A DNA stretch of 64,000 nt from Mycolicibacterium peregrinum (GCF_001665785.1 NZ_LZSO01000025.1:1-64000); one strand, 5' to 3'; shown: positions 1 to 9,168, numbered from the stretch's first letter. The notes: generated by a model from the letters alone, not told the origin. Translations and numbers: made by a program.

Positions 1-9
1 TCTATTACG

Positions 10-573
10 CTACAAACACAGCCCAATCAGAGGCTGCACACCCATAACCACGTGTGCATCAAACTCGGGGCGATTCACTCGGACTCCGTTGGGGTCGAGT
101 GTGGCGATCCATTGATCGACCCGGTCGCGTAGCTGTCGTTCAGACAGCCGCATCCATTTATGGGCCCGGGCCGCGAGTTCCTCATCAAGTCCGGCCCATA
201 CGGTGGGGTCGACGATGCCGGTGCGGGCGATGATCATCCGCACGATCCGGTAGTCGATGTCCCCGGCGGCGAACCGGGCGGCCACCAGGGGGAGTTTGTC
301 GCGCAGTACTCGGGCGTGATGAATTTGGGTGCCTGCTCGACCCCGGCTGATCCGCAACGCCGCCGAGATCTCAGCAGAGACTTCTTCGAAGGGGTCGGTG
401 GTCCAAAAGATCGACTCGGCCAACTCCTGTTCACGGCGGGTGTCCAGTTCCCCGATCGCGGCCAGCCGCCGGGCGATCGCCGCCGATTCCGCCCGGGCGG
501 CGCCACTGATCTTGTCGATCAGGTCCACATCAGAATCGGCCTCGAACATGTGTTCGATACTACGCCGTTCCAC
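10..573 (-). pseudogene. Truncated DUF222 / 13E12-repeat family protein
   Basis: The 187-residue reading frame matches the N-terminal DUF222 part of the mycobacterial 13E12 repeat family (residues about 15-175, with the SRGRAGTQIHHARVL and ARAHKWMRLSERQLRDRVD stretches). Family members normally run to 400-500 residues and end in an HNH nuclease motif. Here the frame stops right after FDAHVVMGVQP with an unrelated tail, and the other minus-strand frames that I followed across bases 1-45 also meet stops quickly. I read it as the 5' remnant of a broken gene. The frame opens with GTG at 573; an ATG at 549 is an alternative start. What lies beyond base 1 is unknown. Confidence 0.6.
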
Positions 574-588
574 TGACTCGCCCGGGGG

Positions 589-615
589 TTATCCACAGCG
601 CACGATTCATCCACA
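589..615. promoter_or_regulatory. Pair of DnaA-box-like 9-mers upstream of the DUF222 gene
   Basis: TTATCCACA at 589-597 is a perfect match to the classical DnaA-box consensus, and TCATCCACA at 607-615 is a one-mismatch copy in the same orientation 18 bp further on. They lie in the 73-bp gap between the DUF222 remnant and the cyclase-ATPase. There is no dnaA, dnaN or AT-rich unwinding element, so this is not an origin by itself. Confidence 0.4.
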
Positions 616-646
616 GGCAGAGTCACTTTCGTTCGAGTGCCGCCCG

Positions 647-3600
647 TCAGGGCAGTGCTGCGGCCTGTGCCATATGCCCCTTGAAGCCGAGCCGGGTCGC
701 CATATCGCGGTATTGGTCGCGGTATTCGCGGTAGCTCGCATCGTCGCCCTTGGCGCCGGCGATGAGCGCCCGGACCCGCAGCAGCATGATGTCGCGGATG
801 ATCAGACCGTCCTCGGCCGGGGCCGCTGCCAGTCTGGCGATCGCCGCCTCGGCCTCGGCCACATCGCCCTCGGCGCCCCGGTCCAGCAGGGCCTCGGCGA
901 GAATCCCGGTCGCCAGGATGTTGTACGGAAGCTGCCCACTGTGGAAGAGGTCGTCGATCGCTTCGCGTAACACACGGATGGCGCCGGCCCGGTCTCCGCG
1001 CTTGGCCCGTTCGCGCGCGGTGTACACATCGATGCCGACCAGCTCGGACATGTAGAACCGTCCGCTCACGCACATCTGGCGGACCTGGCCGAGGATGGTC
1101 AACCCTCGCTCGCGGTCGGCCGGCGAATCTCGGTTCAGCAAGGCGTATCCCATGGTCACCCGGGCCAGGCCGAGCGCGATGTCATCGCCGGCCCCTTCGG
1201 TGATCTGCAGCGCCCCGTCGATGTCCCGCAGCGCTTCGTCACTGGCCAGGAGTACTCCGCAGGACACCGTGGTGAAGTACGTCCAGGTGATCACGAGAGC
1301 GTGGGTGAACCTGTCGGTGTTGCGGGCCATGGCCAGCGCATGATCGAGATCCGCGCGCCAACCCTCAAGGCCCAGAGCCCATTTGGCGATGCTGCGTGCC
1401 GCGAAAGCTGCTGCCAGCGGTGAGCCGACGATGAAATTGCCCTTGGTGGGATCGCCGTCGGCCATGTCGATCGCCATCTGCGACCAGCGCAGCACCTCGC
1501 CCATTTCGCCGCTCTCGATCTTGAGCGAGATCGGGGTCGCCGACAAGCCGACGGTGAGCGCAGGGTCGCCGATGGACTCGATCAGAGTCATGTGCTCCGA
1601 CACCTGCTGTGACGCTTCCCGCACCCGCCCCTGCAACATCAGCTCGCCGGTCAGCCCGGCCATGCCGACAGCCAGTGAGGCTTTGTCTCCGGCGGCCTCG
1701 CACAGCTCCCGCAGTTCTTCGAACCGAGCGCCGGAGACTCCCACCTTGCTACGGAAGCCGTTGCCGCACACCAGAGTGCGCGGAGCTATCCGCATCGCGG
1801 CTCGCTCGGGATCATCAGCGGGCAGCAGGTCGGCGATCTGGCGGGCGCGCTCCCAGCACAGGTGGGCCGCAGCGGAATCGCGGTTGTTCGCCCACGCTCC
1901 GGCGCGCATATGCCAGCTGTATGCGGTATGCAGGTCACCGGCGGCTTCCAGGTGTTCGGCGATCAATGCTGCGTTCTCGTCGGCCAGTTCGGGTTCACGC
2001 GCGGCGATCGTCTCGGCGAGGCGCCGATGCAGTTCTGCGCGATCGGACTTCAGCTGTGATTCGTAGGCGACGGTCCGCACCATCGGGTGATGGAATGCGA
2101 ACTCCGCGTATGGCGTGTACTGCACCTGATCGATCAGCTCGGCTTCGATCAGATCCTCGAAGATCGGCTCGGTGTCCAGGCAGGCCAGCAGCCCCGCATT
2201 GAATCGGGACCCGATCACCGCAGCGGCGCTCAGCGTTCGTTTGGCCGCCGGGGCCAGTCGGTCGATCCGGGCGGCGATGGTGGCCTGCAGCGTGGCCGGC
2301 ACGCTCACTCCGCTTTGTCCGTCGGACAGCACGTAGGAGCCGCGTTCGCCGCGGAGCAGGCCCCGCTCGGCCAGGTCGCGCACGATCTCGAGGGCGAAGA
2401 ACGGGTTCCCGGCAGCACGTCCGGCGATGGTGTCGGTCAGGTCGGCGACCCCGTCACCGTTCCCCAGCATCTCGTTGATCAGGGCCGAGGTCTCGGAATC
2501 ATCCAGTGGTGCAAGCACTATCGTCTGCGCCCCATGGACGTGGCTCAGCGCGCCGTGGTATTCGGGGCGGTAGGTGATCACGACCAGGGATGGCGTCTGT
2601 GGTGTCACCGAGAGGAAGTCCGACAACATCGATTCGCTGACCCCGTCGATCCAGTGGGCATCCTCGACGACATAGACCGCCGGGGCGCTCCGCGCCAGCG
2701 ACGCGGCGTTGACCAGGGTGGTGAGCCGCCGCCGCCGGGCGTCGGGGTCGATCGTCGGCAGAGCGACGTCGGGGTCGCCGATGCCGAGCAGGTCGTCGAG
2801 TAACTCCAGGCTGTCTGTGGTGTCGTTGGGAACCTGGTCACGAAGCTTCGCGCGGGCCGCCTCACGGTCGAGGTCCGCCACGCCGAATCCCGCCCGCAGC
2901 AGGCCGGTGATGGCATGGAATGGGAGTTCGCTGGTGTGGGACTCGCAGAATGTGGAATGCACCGGCACCCCGCGTGCGGCCGCCTTTGCCGCGAGTTCGC
3001 TGACCAGCCGGCTCTTGCCGATACCGGGTCCGCCCACGAGCAGGACGATGCTGCCGTGCCCTTGGATCGAACGTTCGAGGATGCCCTCGACGGCGGACAA
3101 TTCCCAACCCCGACCGACCAGGGTCGATTCTCCGACATTGAGCAGGTTGTGTGCGGAATTGAGCTCGAGCAGCCGGCGGGCTCGGATCGGGTGCTCGGCG
3201 CCCTTGACCTGCACCATCTCTGTCTCGCCCAGCATCATGGTGCCTTCGACCAGGCGTGCGGTCGACTCGGTGAGCATCACCCCGCCGGGCGGGGCGACCG
3301 ATTCCATGCGCTGCGCCATGCCCACGTGCTCACCGATCGCGGTGTAGCTCATCGTGTCGGTGCCGACTTCCCCGGTGATGACCTGACCAGAGCTCAGTCC
3401 GATGCGCAGCTGCAGATCGAGGCCGTCGCGGGCCGTCACCTGCACCGCCAGTAGGGCGGTCTGCTGCTGGATCTCGAGCGCGGCCAGGCAGGAGCGAAAA
3501 GCATGGTCTTCCAACGCAACCGGTGCGCCGAAGATGGCCATGATGCCGTCACCTGTGAATTTGTCGACGGTGCCGCCGTATCGGCGGACCACGGCGGCGG

Positions 3601-3814
3601 AGTGGTTGAACAGGTCGCTCATGATCTCGCGGAGCCGTTCGGCGCCCAGGGTCGCTGCGATGTCCATGGACCGGACGACGTCGGCGAACAAGACAGTGAC
3701 CTGCTTGTATTCAGCGCCCGGAGTCGATGTGACGGGCGCGCCGCACGCGTCGCAGTACCGGGCGCCTGCCCGCGGCTCGGTGCCACACGAGCGGCACGTC
3801 GCAGTTTCCGTCAT
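647..3814 (-). CDS. Zinc-ribbon / class III cyclase / AAA ATPase / TPR-like signalling protein
   Basis: About 1055 residues. A zinc ribbon is formed by C7, C10, C21 and C24. A class III nucleotide cyclase domain follows (about 35-215), with the first metal-binding Asp in VLFADVVRS and the second in KFTGDG. Then comes an AAA_16/NB-ARC-like ATPase with Walker A GGPGIGKS near residue 256, and a long helical, TPR-like C-terminal half. Proteins of this build are common signalling ATPases in mycobacteria. The transition-state Asn normally found in GxxVNxAxR is Gly here (GEHVGMAQR), so cyclase activity is doubtful and the domain may only bind nucleotide. The start chosen is the ATG at 3814, just before the zinc ribbon and preceded by a G-rich ribosome site; the open frame continues upstream without looking coding. 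Confidence 0.88.
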   Translation of the reverse strand: MTETATCRSCGTEPRAGARYCDACGAPVTSTPGAEYKQVTVLFADVVRSMDIAATLGAERLREIMSDLFNHSAAVVRRYGGTVDKFTGDGIMAIFGAPVALEDHAFRSCLAALEIQQQTALLAVQVTARDGLDLQLRIGLSSGQVITGEVGTDTMSYTAIGEHVGMAQRMESVAPPGGVMLTESTARLVEGTMMLGETEMVQVKGAEHPIRARRLLELNSAHNLLNVGESTLVGRGWELSAVEGILERSIQGHGSIVLLVGGPGIGKSRLVSELAAKAAARGVPVHSTFCESHTSELPFHAITGLLRAGFGVADLDREAARAKLRDQVPNDTTDSLELLDDLLGIGDPDVALPTIDPDARRRRLTTLVNAASLARSAPAVYVVEDAHWIDGVSESMLSDFLSVTPQTPSLVVITYRPEYHGALSHVHGAQTIVLAPLDDSETSALINEMLGNGDGVADLTDTIAGRAAGNPFFALEIVRDLAERGLLRGERGSYVLSDGQSGVSVPATLQATIAARIDRLAPAAKRTLSAAAVIGSRFNAGLLACLDTEPIFEDLIEAELIDQVQYTPYAEFAFHHPMVRTVAYESQLKSDRAELHRRLAETIAAREPELADENAALIAEHLEAAGDLHTAYSWHMRAGAWANNRDSAAAHLCWERARQIADLLPADDPERAAMRIAPRTLVCGNGFRSKVGVSGARFEELRELCEAAGDKASLAVGMAGLTGELMLQGRVREASQQVSEHMTLIESIGDPALTVGLSATPISLKIESGEMGEVLRWSQMAIDMADGDPTKGNFIVGSPLAAAFAARSIAKWALGLEGWRADLDHALAMARNTDRFTHALVITWTYFTTVSCGVLLASDEALRDIDGALQITEGAGDDIALGLARVTMGYALLNRDSPADRERGLTILGQVRQMCVSGRFYMSELVGIDVYTARERAKRGDRAGAIRVLREAIDDLFHSGQLPYNILATGILAEALLDRGAEGDVAEAEAAIARLAAAPAEDGLIIRDIMLLRVRALIAGAKGDDASYREYRDQYRDMATRLGFKGHMAQAAALP

Positions 3815-3949
3815 TCGAAGCCCCCGCCATCGGAGAACCTGCTGCATCGAGAATAGAACGCAGCAACGCCGCAGGGGCGGGGTTGTCACACTGCCACGAT
3901 GGACCTTTTCCGCGGCAACGACGCATCGAGCAACGACCTGCGGCGACGC

Positions 3950-4795
3950 TCAGTGGTGGCGCCGCCAGAACCGGAAGTGGCGATGGCGCGAACCGTTCGC
4001 TTCTGCGGCGGTGTCGATCTTCTCGCTCATCTTGGCCATCAATTTGCCGACCGAGCCGGCATCGGCCGTAGCGCTGCATACCTGCACCTCGGCCACCACG
4101 TTGTGTCTCGGTGCCATGCCGAAGCGACACACCCAGCCGTTGGCATCCTCGCTGAGGTCCGTGGCGTACCCCAACACCACGCCGTCGCTTTCCGAGATGT
4201 CCCCGATGTGCCACGGCCACGGATCTTCGCCCGGCATCGTCTGGCTTACATCCTTGCCGACGCATTGCTGCCACTTGTCCCGGATGTTCTGGACCACCGC
4301 GCGTGCGGCGTCGGCATCGGCGTACGCGATCACCGCCTGGTCGAACATCACGTCTGCCCCGGCGTCGTTCCCTTCACTGGATTGCAGGAACTGCCGGCGT
4401 ACCGCCGTCGAGCCGGTGTCCTGGTACCAGCCCGCGGTGGCCGGATCGCCGATCACGCACGGATCGTTCCCGCGCTCGGTGTCAAAGGTGGATTGGATAG
4501 CCCCGTTATCGTAATTGGGGTCGCCCACCAGTACCCCGACGCCCAGGATGTTGCCTGCCTCGGCGCGGTCCAGCAGTGTGCGCTGCAGGGACGAGTCCTT
4601 GACCGTCTTGGAGTCTTCTCCCGAGCCGAGGAAGAACATGACTCCCGCCACGAGTAGCAGGCAGACCACAACCGCCAAGATGACCCAGGCGAATGTCTTG
4701 TTGCCGCGCCGTGGTGCAGGTACGGGCGGGGGAGCTGGCATGGGCGGCCAGGGTGGCTGCTGGCCCGGCCACGGGCTTTGCGGTGGATATGTCAT
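3950..4795 (-). CDS. Membrane-anchored PknH-like extracellular sensor domain protein
   Basis: 281 residues. A Pro-rich cytoplasmic N-terminus (about 1-30) is followed by one membrane span (about 34-56, FAWVILAVVVCLLLVAGVMF) and an extracytoplasmic domain. That domain resembles the C-terminal sensor region of mycobacterial Ser/Thr kinase PknH, with paired Cys and Trp residues (DPCVIG, WQQC, GWVCRFG). No kinase domain is present, so this belongs to the freestanding PknH_C-like family. Its ligand is unknown. It stands alone on the minus strand between the cyclase-ATPase and the glycosylase/deacetylase pair. The C-terminus is basic (RHRHFRFWRRHH), which is unusual for an exported domain. Confidence 0.8.
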   Translation of the reverse strand: MTYPPQSPWPGQQPPWPPMPAPPPVPAPRRGNKTFAWVILAVVVCLLLVAGVMFFLGSGEDSKTVKDSSLQRTLLDRAEAGNILGVGVLVGDPNYDNGAIQSTFDTERGNDPCVIGDPATAGWYQDTGSTAVRRQFLQSSEGNDAGADVMFDQAVIAYADADAARAVVQNIRDKWQQCVGKDVSQTMPGEDPWPWHIGDISESDGVVLGYATDLSEDANGWVCRFGMAPRHNVVAEVQVCSATADAGSVGKLMAKMSEKIDTAAEANGSRHRHFRFWRRHH

Positions 4796-4854
4796 GGTGG
4801 CGGAAAGCGTAACGGTCGATCACGCCGCAATGGGTGATCAACCGCTGAATATTG

Positions 4855-5346
4855 TCAGCTTGTCTCCAGTACTGCCCGCCAGGCGGCCAGTTTGCCCTCG
4901 AAGCGCATGGTCTGGGCGGGACTGGTCGACGGAGCCCGCACGCTGGGCAACGGGGGAGTGCCGATCAGGCGCCGGTAGTTGGTCTCGGCGGCAGCCCCGT
5001 TGAACACCACTCGCTCCAGAGTGTGGTGCGCCGCGAAGAACTCCGCAAAGTCGTTGGGCACCATGCTGTTCCGTTCGACCGCGGAGTCCAGGCTGCCCAC
5101 CCGCCGGCAGGACCGGAGCACATCCCACACCGCCACCCGGTGCGCGTGCAGGGCATCAACACGATCTGGATAAGGCGCATCGGCATCGAACCCGAACAGT
5201 GCACCGGTGATCCGCCAGAACGCGTTGCGTGGATTGCCGTAGTACTGGCCCGAGGCCAACGACATCACGCTCGGCATGTTTCCCAGGATCAGCACTCGGG
5301 GCCGCTGTCCGAGGATGGGATCCAGCCCGTGCAGCAGCTCGGTCAC
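4855..5346 (-). CDS. Uracil-DNA-glycosylase superfamily protein (DNA-deoxyinosine glycosylase type)
   Basis: 163 residues. The N-terminal LILGNMPSVMSLASGQYYGNPRNAFW region (about 19-44) is the active-site signature of the Mug-like/hypoxanthine-DNA glycosylase branch of the UDG superfamily, which removes deaminated bases. VVFNGAAAETNY (about 113-124) is the second conserved block. The GTG start at 5346 overlaps the stop of the upstream deacetylase by four bases (GTGA), so the two are probably translated together. The functional pairing of a repair enzyme with a cell-wall enzyme is not obvious and may only be genomic packing. Confidence 0.85.
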   Translation of the reverse strand: MTELLHGLDPILGQRPRVLILGNMPSVMSLASGQYYGNPRNAFWRITGALFGFDADAPYPDRVDALHAHRVAVWDVLRSCRRVGSLDSAVERNSMVPNDFAEFFAAHHTLERVVFNGAAAETNYRRLIGTPPLPSVRAPSTSPAQTMRFEGKLAAWRAVLETS

Positions 5347-6104
5347 GGGCCGGCCAGAAGTTCGGACACGGTGACGAATCGGTAACCAGCCGAGCGTAAT
5401 TCGTCGATGATTCGGGGTACTGCGGTACGCGAGGAAGCGCGGCTGTCATACATGGCATGCAACAGGATGATCGAGCCTGGCTGTGCCCTGGAGACGGTCT
5501 CGGCCAGGATCGCATCGGCATCAGCCGTGGTAGCGGAGTCAGGTTCGACGTCCCAGGTGACCATGGTCCGATCGTGGGTGGACAGGTAGTGCGGCAGTGT
5601 CCAGAGCTTCTTGCCGTACGGCGGGCGGAAAGTGATCGGGCCCTGGTAGCCGGTGGCACGGATCGCGGTGTCGGTGCGTTCGATCTCGTCGGCGACGGTG
5701 GCCGGCGACGTCAAGACCATCCGTCGATGCGAGTAGCTGTGGTTGCCGATCTCGTGGCCTGCCGTGGCGATCGCGGTGCCGAACTGCGGTGCAGTGCTCA
5801 ATTCCGCACCGGTGAGATAGAAGGTGGCTCGAACCCCGGCGTCGCTGAGCATCCGCAACACCTCAGGGGTGTGGGTAGTTGGACCGTCGTCGAAAGTGAG
5901 GGCGACGACCTTGGCCGAGGTGTCGACCCGGTGCACCAGGTGCCCGGTGAGGGCGAAGGTGCGTGACTTCGACACCCAGTACCCGGCGGCGGACACGGTA
6001 ACCGCGACGATCAGCAGAACGGCAAGACTCCACAACCATCGACGCACCCTCGCATGTATACCCCGTACACACGCGGGCGCCCCGAACGGCGTGGGGGGAG
6101 TCAC
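5343..6104 (-). CDS. Membrane-anchored polysaccharide deacetylase (NodB homology)
   Basis: 253 residues by the longest frame. It has one N-terminal membrane span (about 23-45) followed by a NodB domain. The metal and catalytic motifs are visible: TFDDGP (catalytic and metal-binding Asp), NHSYSH (HxxxxH zinc ligands), RPPYG, and DVEPDS and ILLHAMYD in the C-terminal part. Such enzymes remove acetyl groups from peptidoglycan or other N-acetylated glycans outside the membrane. The GTG at 6104 is the furthest start; an in-frame GTG just before the RRWLWSLAV segment is a plausible shorter one. It overlaps the downstream glycosylase by four bases. Confidence 0.88.
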   Translation of the reverse strand: MTPPTPFGAPACVRGIHARVRRWLWSLAVLLIVAVTVSAAGYWVSKSRTFALTGHLVHRVDTSAKVVALTFDDGPTTHTPEVLRMLSDAGVRATFYLTGAELSTAPQFGTAIATAGHEIGNHSYSHRRMVLTSPATVADEIERTDTAIRATGYQGPITFRPPYGKKLWTLPHYLSTHDRTMVTWDVEPDSATTADADAILAETVSRAQPGSIILLHAMYDSRASSRTAVPRIIDELRSAGYRFVTVSELLAGP

Positions 6105-6129
6105 GTTCGGGGCGCCATGTCGTAAGCCG

Positions 6130-7959
6130 TCAGCTCAGGTGATGGACCTCCTGCAGTCCGTACACCGGCGTTTCCAGGCCTTCGTAGCGGGCCTTGAGCT
6201 GCAACGCCAGATACAGCGAATAGTGCCGGGATTGGTGCAGATTCCCCCCGTGGAGCCACAGGTTGGGCTGCTGGGTGGGCTTCCACATGTTGCGTTGTTC
6301 ACCTTCCCATGGACCGGGGTCCTTGGTGGTGCCCGAACCCAGACCCCACACCTTGCCGATCCGGTCGGCGACTTCCTGGCTGATCAGGTCTGCCGCCCAG
6401 CCGTTCATCGATCCGAACCCGGTGGCGTACACCACCACATCGGCGGGTAGTTCGGTGCCGTCGGTCAGGATCACCGAGTCTTCGGTCAGCCGCTCGACCT
6501 CACCGTGGGCGAGTTTGATGCTGCCGTCGGCGACCAGTTCGCAGGCGCCGACGTCGATGTAGTAGCCCGATCCGCGCCGTAGGTATTTCATGAACAGGCC
6601 GGAGTCGTCGTCGCCGAAGTCCAGGTCGAACCCGGCGGCTTCCAGTCGCGCGTAGAAGTCCTTGTCGCGCTGGCGGATCGCGTCGTAGATGGGCCGCTGG
6701 AAGTCGGCCATGATGGCATACGGGAGTGACGCGAACGTCAGATCCGCCTTCTCGGTGGTCATTCCGGCAGCCACTGCGCGCTCCGAGTACAGGGCGCCCA
6801 GGCCCAGCTCCATCAGTGAGTCCGACTTGACGATGTGGGTGGAAGATCGCTGGACCATCGTCACGTCGACGTCGTTCTCGTACAACGCCTTACAGATGTC
6901 GTGTGCGGAGTTGTTGGCACCGATCACGACGGCGCGCTTGCCGACGTATCGGTCCGGGCCGGGGTGATGGCTGGAATGGTGTTGCTCGCCCCGGAACACT
7001 TCCTGGCCGGGCAGCGTCGGAATGTTGGGCTTGCCCGACATTCCCGTCGCGAGCACGAGCTGCACGGGCCGCAGGGTCACCGCTTCGCCGTTGCGATTGA
7101 CCTCGACGGTCCATCGCTGTTCGTCATCGTCGTAGGTGGCGGACAGGCAGGTGGTCGAGCTCCAGTACGGCACTTCCATTACCCGGGTGTAGAACTCGAG
7201 CCAGTCGCCGATCTTGTCCTTGGGGGCGAACACCGGCCAGTTCGCCGGGAAGGGCAGATACGGCAGGTGGTCATACCAGACCGGGTCGTGCAGGCACAGC
7301 GACTTGTAGCGTTTGCGCCACTGATCGCCGGGGCGTTCGTGTTGATCGACGACGATGGCGGGCACCCCGAGTTGACGCAGCCGGGCGCCGAGGGCGATGC
7401 CGCCCTGCCCACCGCCGATGACCAGGGTGTAGGGCTGCTGGGAGTAGCCCAGGGTGAGCTCCTCGTCGAGACGCTTCTCGGACCACGAGCGAGTGTCGGG
7501 ATCCGAGCCGTGAATCGCGCCCAACGGCCGGTTGGCGCCCTTGCGCTCCTCGTGGCCCTTGAGTTCCTGGAGCGTGGTCAACAGGGTCCAGCCCAGTTCG
7601 TCGCGCAGCCGCAGGTGGCCCTTGCCGCGACCCGCCGAGGTCTCGAACTCGATGAATGCCGAGGTGATGACGTGCTCGCCGTCGAAGTCCTCGGTGGGGG
7701 TTTCCGCCGTCCGGAACCCCGAGGGGTCGGTGTCGTTCAGCCGTGCGGCCAGCATGTCGGTGATGCCCTCGTGGCCCTCGACGGTCTTGAGGTTCCAGGT
7801 GAACGAGACCAGATCCCGCCAGAAGCTGTCCGTCGCGAACTTCCCGACGACGCGTTCGATGTCCCGGTCTGCCAGCGCGGATTCGAAGTCGGCCAGCCAG
7901 GTGTCAACCCGTTCCTGCGGTGACAGTGTGGTCAGCGGTGCGGCGGTGGTCTGTGTCAT
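6130..7959 (-). CDS. Flavin-containing monooxygenase with N-terminal NTF2/SnoaL-like domain
   Basis: About 609 residues. The first 150 form an NTF2/SnoaL-like fold region (ERVVGKFATDSFWRDLV). The remainder is a two-dinucleotide flavoprotein with an FAD-binding GGGQGGIALG near residue 175 and an NADP-binding GANNSAH near 340, plus an FxGxxxHS-type segment (FRGEQHHSSH) and VYATGFGS. It belongs to the CzcO/YUCCA-like flavin monooxygenases; the substrate cannot be read. The ATG at 7959 is preferred over the longer frame, which runs into a repeat-rich divergent promoter. It is divergent from the butanediol-dehydrogenase-like gene, which suggests a shared alcohol/ketone pathway. Confidence 0.86.
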   Translation of the reverse strand: MTQTTAAPLTTLSPQERVDTWLADFESALADRDIERVVGKFATDSFWRDLVSFTWNLKTVEGHEGITDMLAARLNDTDPSGFRTAETPTEDFDGEHVITSAFIEFETSAGRGKGHLRLRDELGWTLLTTLQELKGHEERKGANRPLGAIHGSDPDTRSWSEKRLDEELTLGYSQQPYTLVIGGGQGGIALGARLRQLGVPAIVVDQHERPGDQWRKRYKSLCLHDPVWYDHLPYLPFPANWPVFAPKDKIGDWLEFYTRVMEVPYWSSTTCLSATYDDDEQRWTVEVNRNGEAVTLRPVQLVLATGMSGKPNIPTLPGQEVFRGEQHHSSHHPGPDRYVGKRAVVIGANNSAHDICKALYENDVDVTMVQRSSTHIVKSDSLMELGLGALYSERAVAAGMTTEKADLTFASLPYAIMADFQRPIYDAIRQRDKDFYARLEAAGFDLDFGDDDSGLFMKYLRRGSGYYIDVGACELVADGSIKLAHGEVERLTEDSVILTDGTELPADVVVYATGFGSMNGWAADLISQEVADRIGKVWGLGSGTTKDPGPWEGEQRNMWKPTQQPNLWLHGGNLHQSRHYSLYLALQLKARYEGLETPVYGLQEVHHLS

Positions 7960-7988
7960 GTGGCCCAGCCCACACCGTGTCAAACACC

Positions 7989-8074
7989 GCAACAAGGGTT
8001 GCACGGGGTTGCATCCGGCCAGGCATTTGCGTGCGAAACGACCTGCGGTAAGACATCGCAACGCCTTGCAACCC
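7989..8074. promoter_or_regulatory. Inverted 17-bp repeated element in the divergent FMO/dehydrogenase promoter
   Basis: GGGTTGCACGGGGTTGC lies on the plus strand at 7996-8012. The reverse complement of 8058-8074 reads GGGTTGCAAGGCGTTGC, identical at 15 of 17 positions. Each copy holds two GTTGC units 10 bp apart. An extra GCAAC at 7989-7993 makes a perfect GCAAC-N4-GTTGC inverted repeat with the first copy. This is the layout of a multi-site activator or repressor region serving both divergent genes. The GAF regulator encoded downstream at 9319 is the obvious candidate ligand-responsive protein; that link is inferred. Confidence 0.6.
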
Positions 8075-8112
8075 TTACGACATGTAGGGGCATGGGCCTA
8101 GAAACATCCACC

Positions 8113-9168
8113 ATGAAAGCAGCCGTGTACTACGGACCGAACAAGGTCGAGATCGCCGACGTCCCGGAACCCGATCCCGCCCCCGGCACCGTCAAGATCA
8201 AAGTCGGTTTCAATGGAATCTGTGGCACTGACCTGCACGAATATTACGCGGGCCCGATTTTTGTGCCCACCGAACCACATCCGTTGACCGGCAGGCAGTT
8301 GCCGCTGACCATGGGGCACGAGTTCTCCGGAACCATCACCGAGGTGGGCGCCGGTGTCACCGGGTATGCGCCCGGCGACCGGGTTGCGATCGAGCCCATC
8401 TACCGATGTGGCAATTGCGCACCGTGCCGGGCCGGCACCTACAACATCTGTCAGCAGATCGGGTTTCACGGCCTGATGTCCGACGGCGGCATGGCCGAGT
8501 ACACCGTCGTTCCGGCCGACATGTTGCACCGCCTGCCCGACAACGTGTCGCTCGAACTGGGCGCGTTGGTGGAACCGATGTCGGTGGCCTACCACGCCGC
8601 GACCCTCGGGGAGGTCGGTCCGCTGCACACCGCGGTGATCTTCGGGGCCGGCCCGATCGGCATCGGGCTCTGGTTTGCGCTGCGCGGCAAAGGCCTCGAC
8701 GAGGTGTTCGTGGTGGAGCCGTCGCCCACCAGGCGCGCGGCGATCGAGGCGCTCGGGGCCAGGACCTTGGACCCGACCGCCACCGATGTTCCCGCATTCA
8801 TCGCCGATCGCACCGACGGCCGCGGTGCCGACGCGGCGTACGACGCCGCAGGGGTCGCGCCGGCCATCGCCGCGGCGACAGCATGCGTGGGGGCGCGCAG
8901 GCCGACGGTCAGTGTCGCGATCTACGAGAAGCCGCTCGCGACACCGCTGCTCAACCTGGTGATGAACGAATCCCGGATCCAGGGCTCACTGTGCTACACC
9001 TCAGCCGACTTCGAGGCGGTCATCGACCTCATGGCGCAGGGGTTGTACGACCCGAAGGGGTGGGTTACTCCCATCGCCCTCGACGACGTGATCGACGAGG
9101 GATTCGAGGCTCTGCATGCAGGTGAGAAGATGAAGGTTCTGGTCGACCCGAGCGCAGGCGTTTCATGA
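8113..9168 (+). CDS. Zinc-dependent 2,3-butanediol dehydrogenase-like alcohol dehydrogenase
   Basis: About 351 residues of the medium-chain dehydrogenase family. Catalytic zinc ligands are in GICGTDLHEY and MGHEFSG. The structural zinc lobe is CGNCAPCRAGTYNIC, with four Cys. The NAD-binding fold has FGAGPIGIGL near residue 178. GALVEPMSVAYHA and the length are typical of (R,R)-butanediol dehydrogenases, which interconvert 2,3-butanediol and acetoin using NAD. The ATG at 8113 (MKAAVYY) matches the usual family start; an in-frame ATG at 8092 would add seven residues. The gene lies between the 17-bp elements and a GAF regulator. Confidence 0.88.
   Translation: MKAAVYYGPNKVEIADVPEPDPAPGTVKIKVGFNGICGTDLHEYYAGPIFVPTEPHPLTGRQLPLTMGHEFSGTITEVGAGVTGYAPGDRVAIEPIYRCGNCAPCRAGTYNICQQIGFHGLMSDGGMAEYTVVPADMLHRLPDNVSLELGALVEPMSVAYHAATLGEVGPLHTAVIFGAGPIGIGLWFALRGKGLDEVFVVEPSPTRRAAIEALGARTLDPTATDVPAFIADRTDGRGADAAYDAAGVAPAIAAATACVGARRPTVSVAIYEKPLATPLLNLVMNESRIQGSLCYTSADFEAVIDLMAQGLYDPKGWVTPIALDDVIDEGFEALHAGEKMKVLVDPSAGVS

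Noticed and set aside
589..615. DnaA boxes as a replication origin
   Set aside because: Only two boxes, no AT-rich stretch and no dnaA, dnaN or rpmH nearby.
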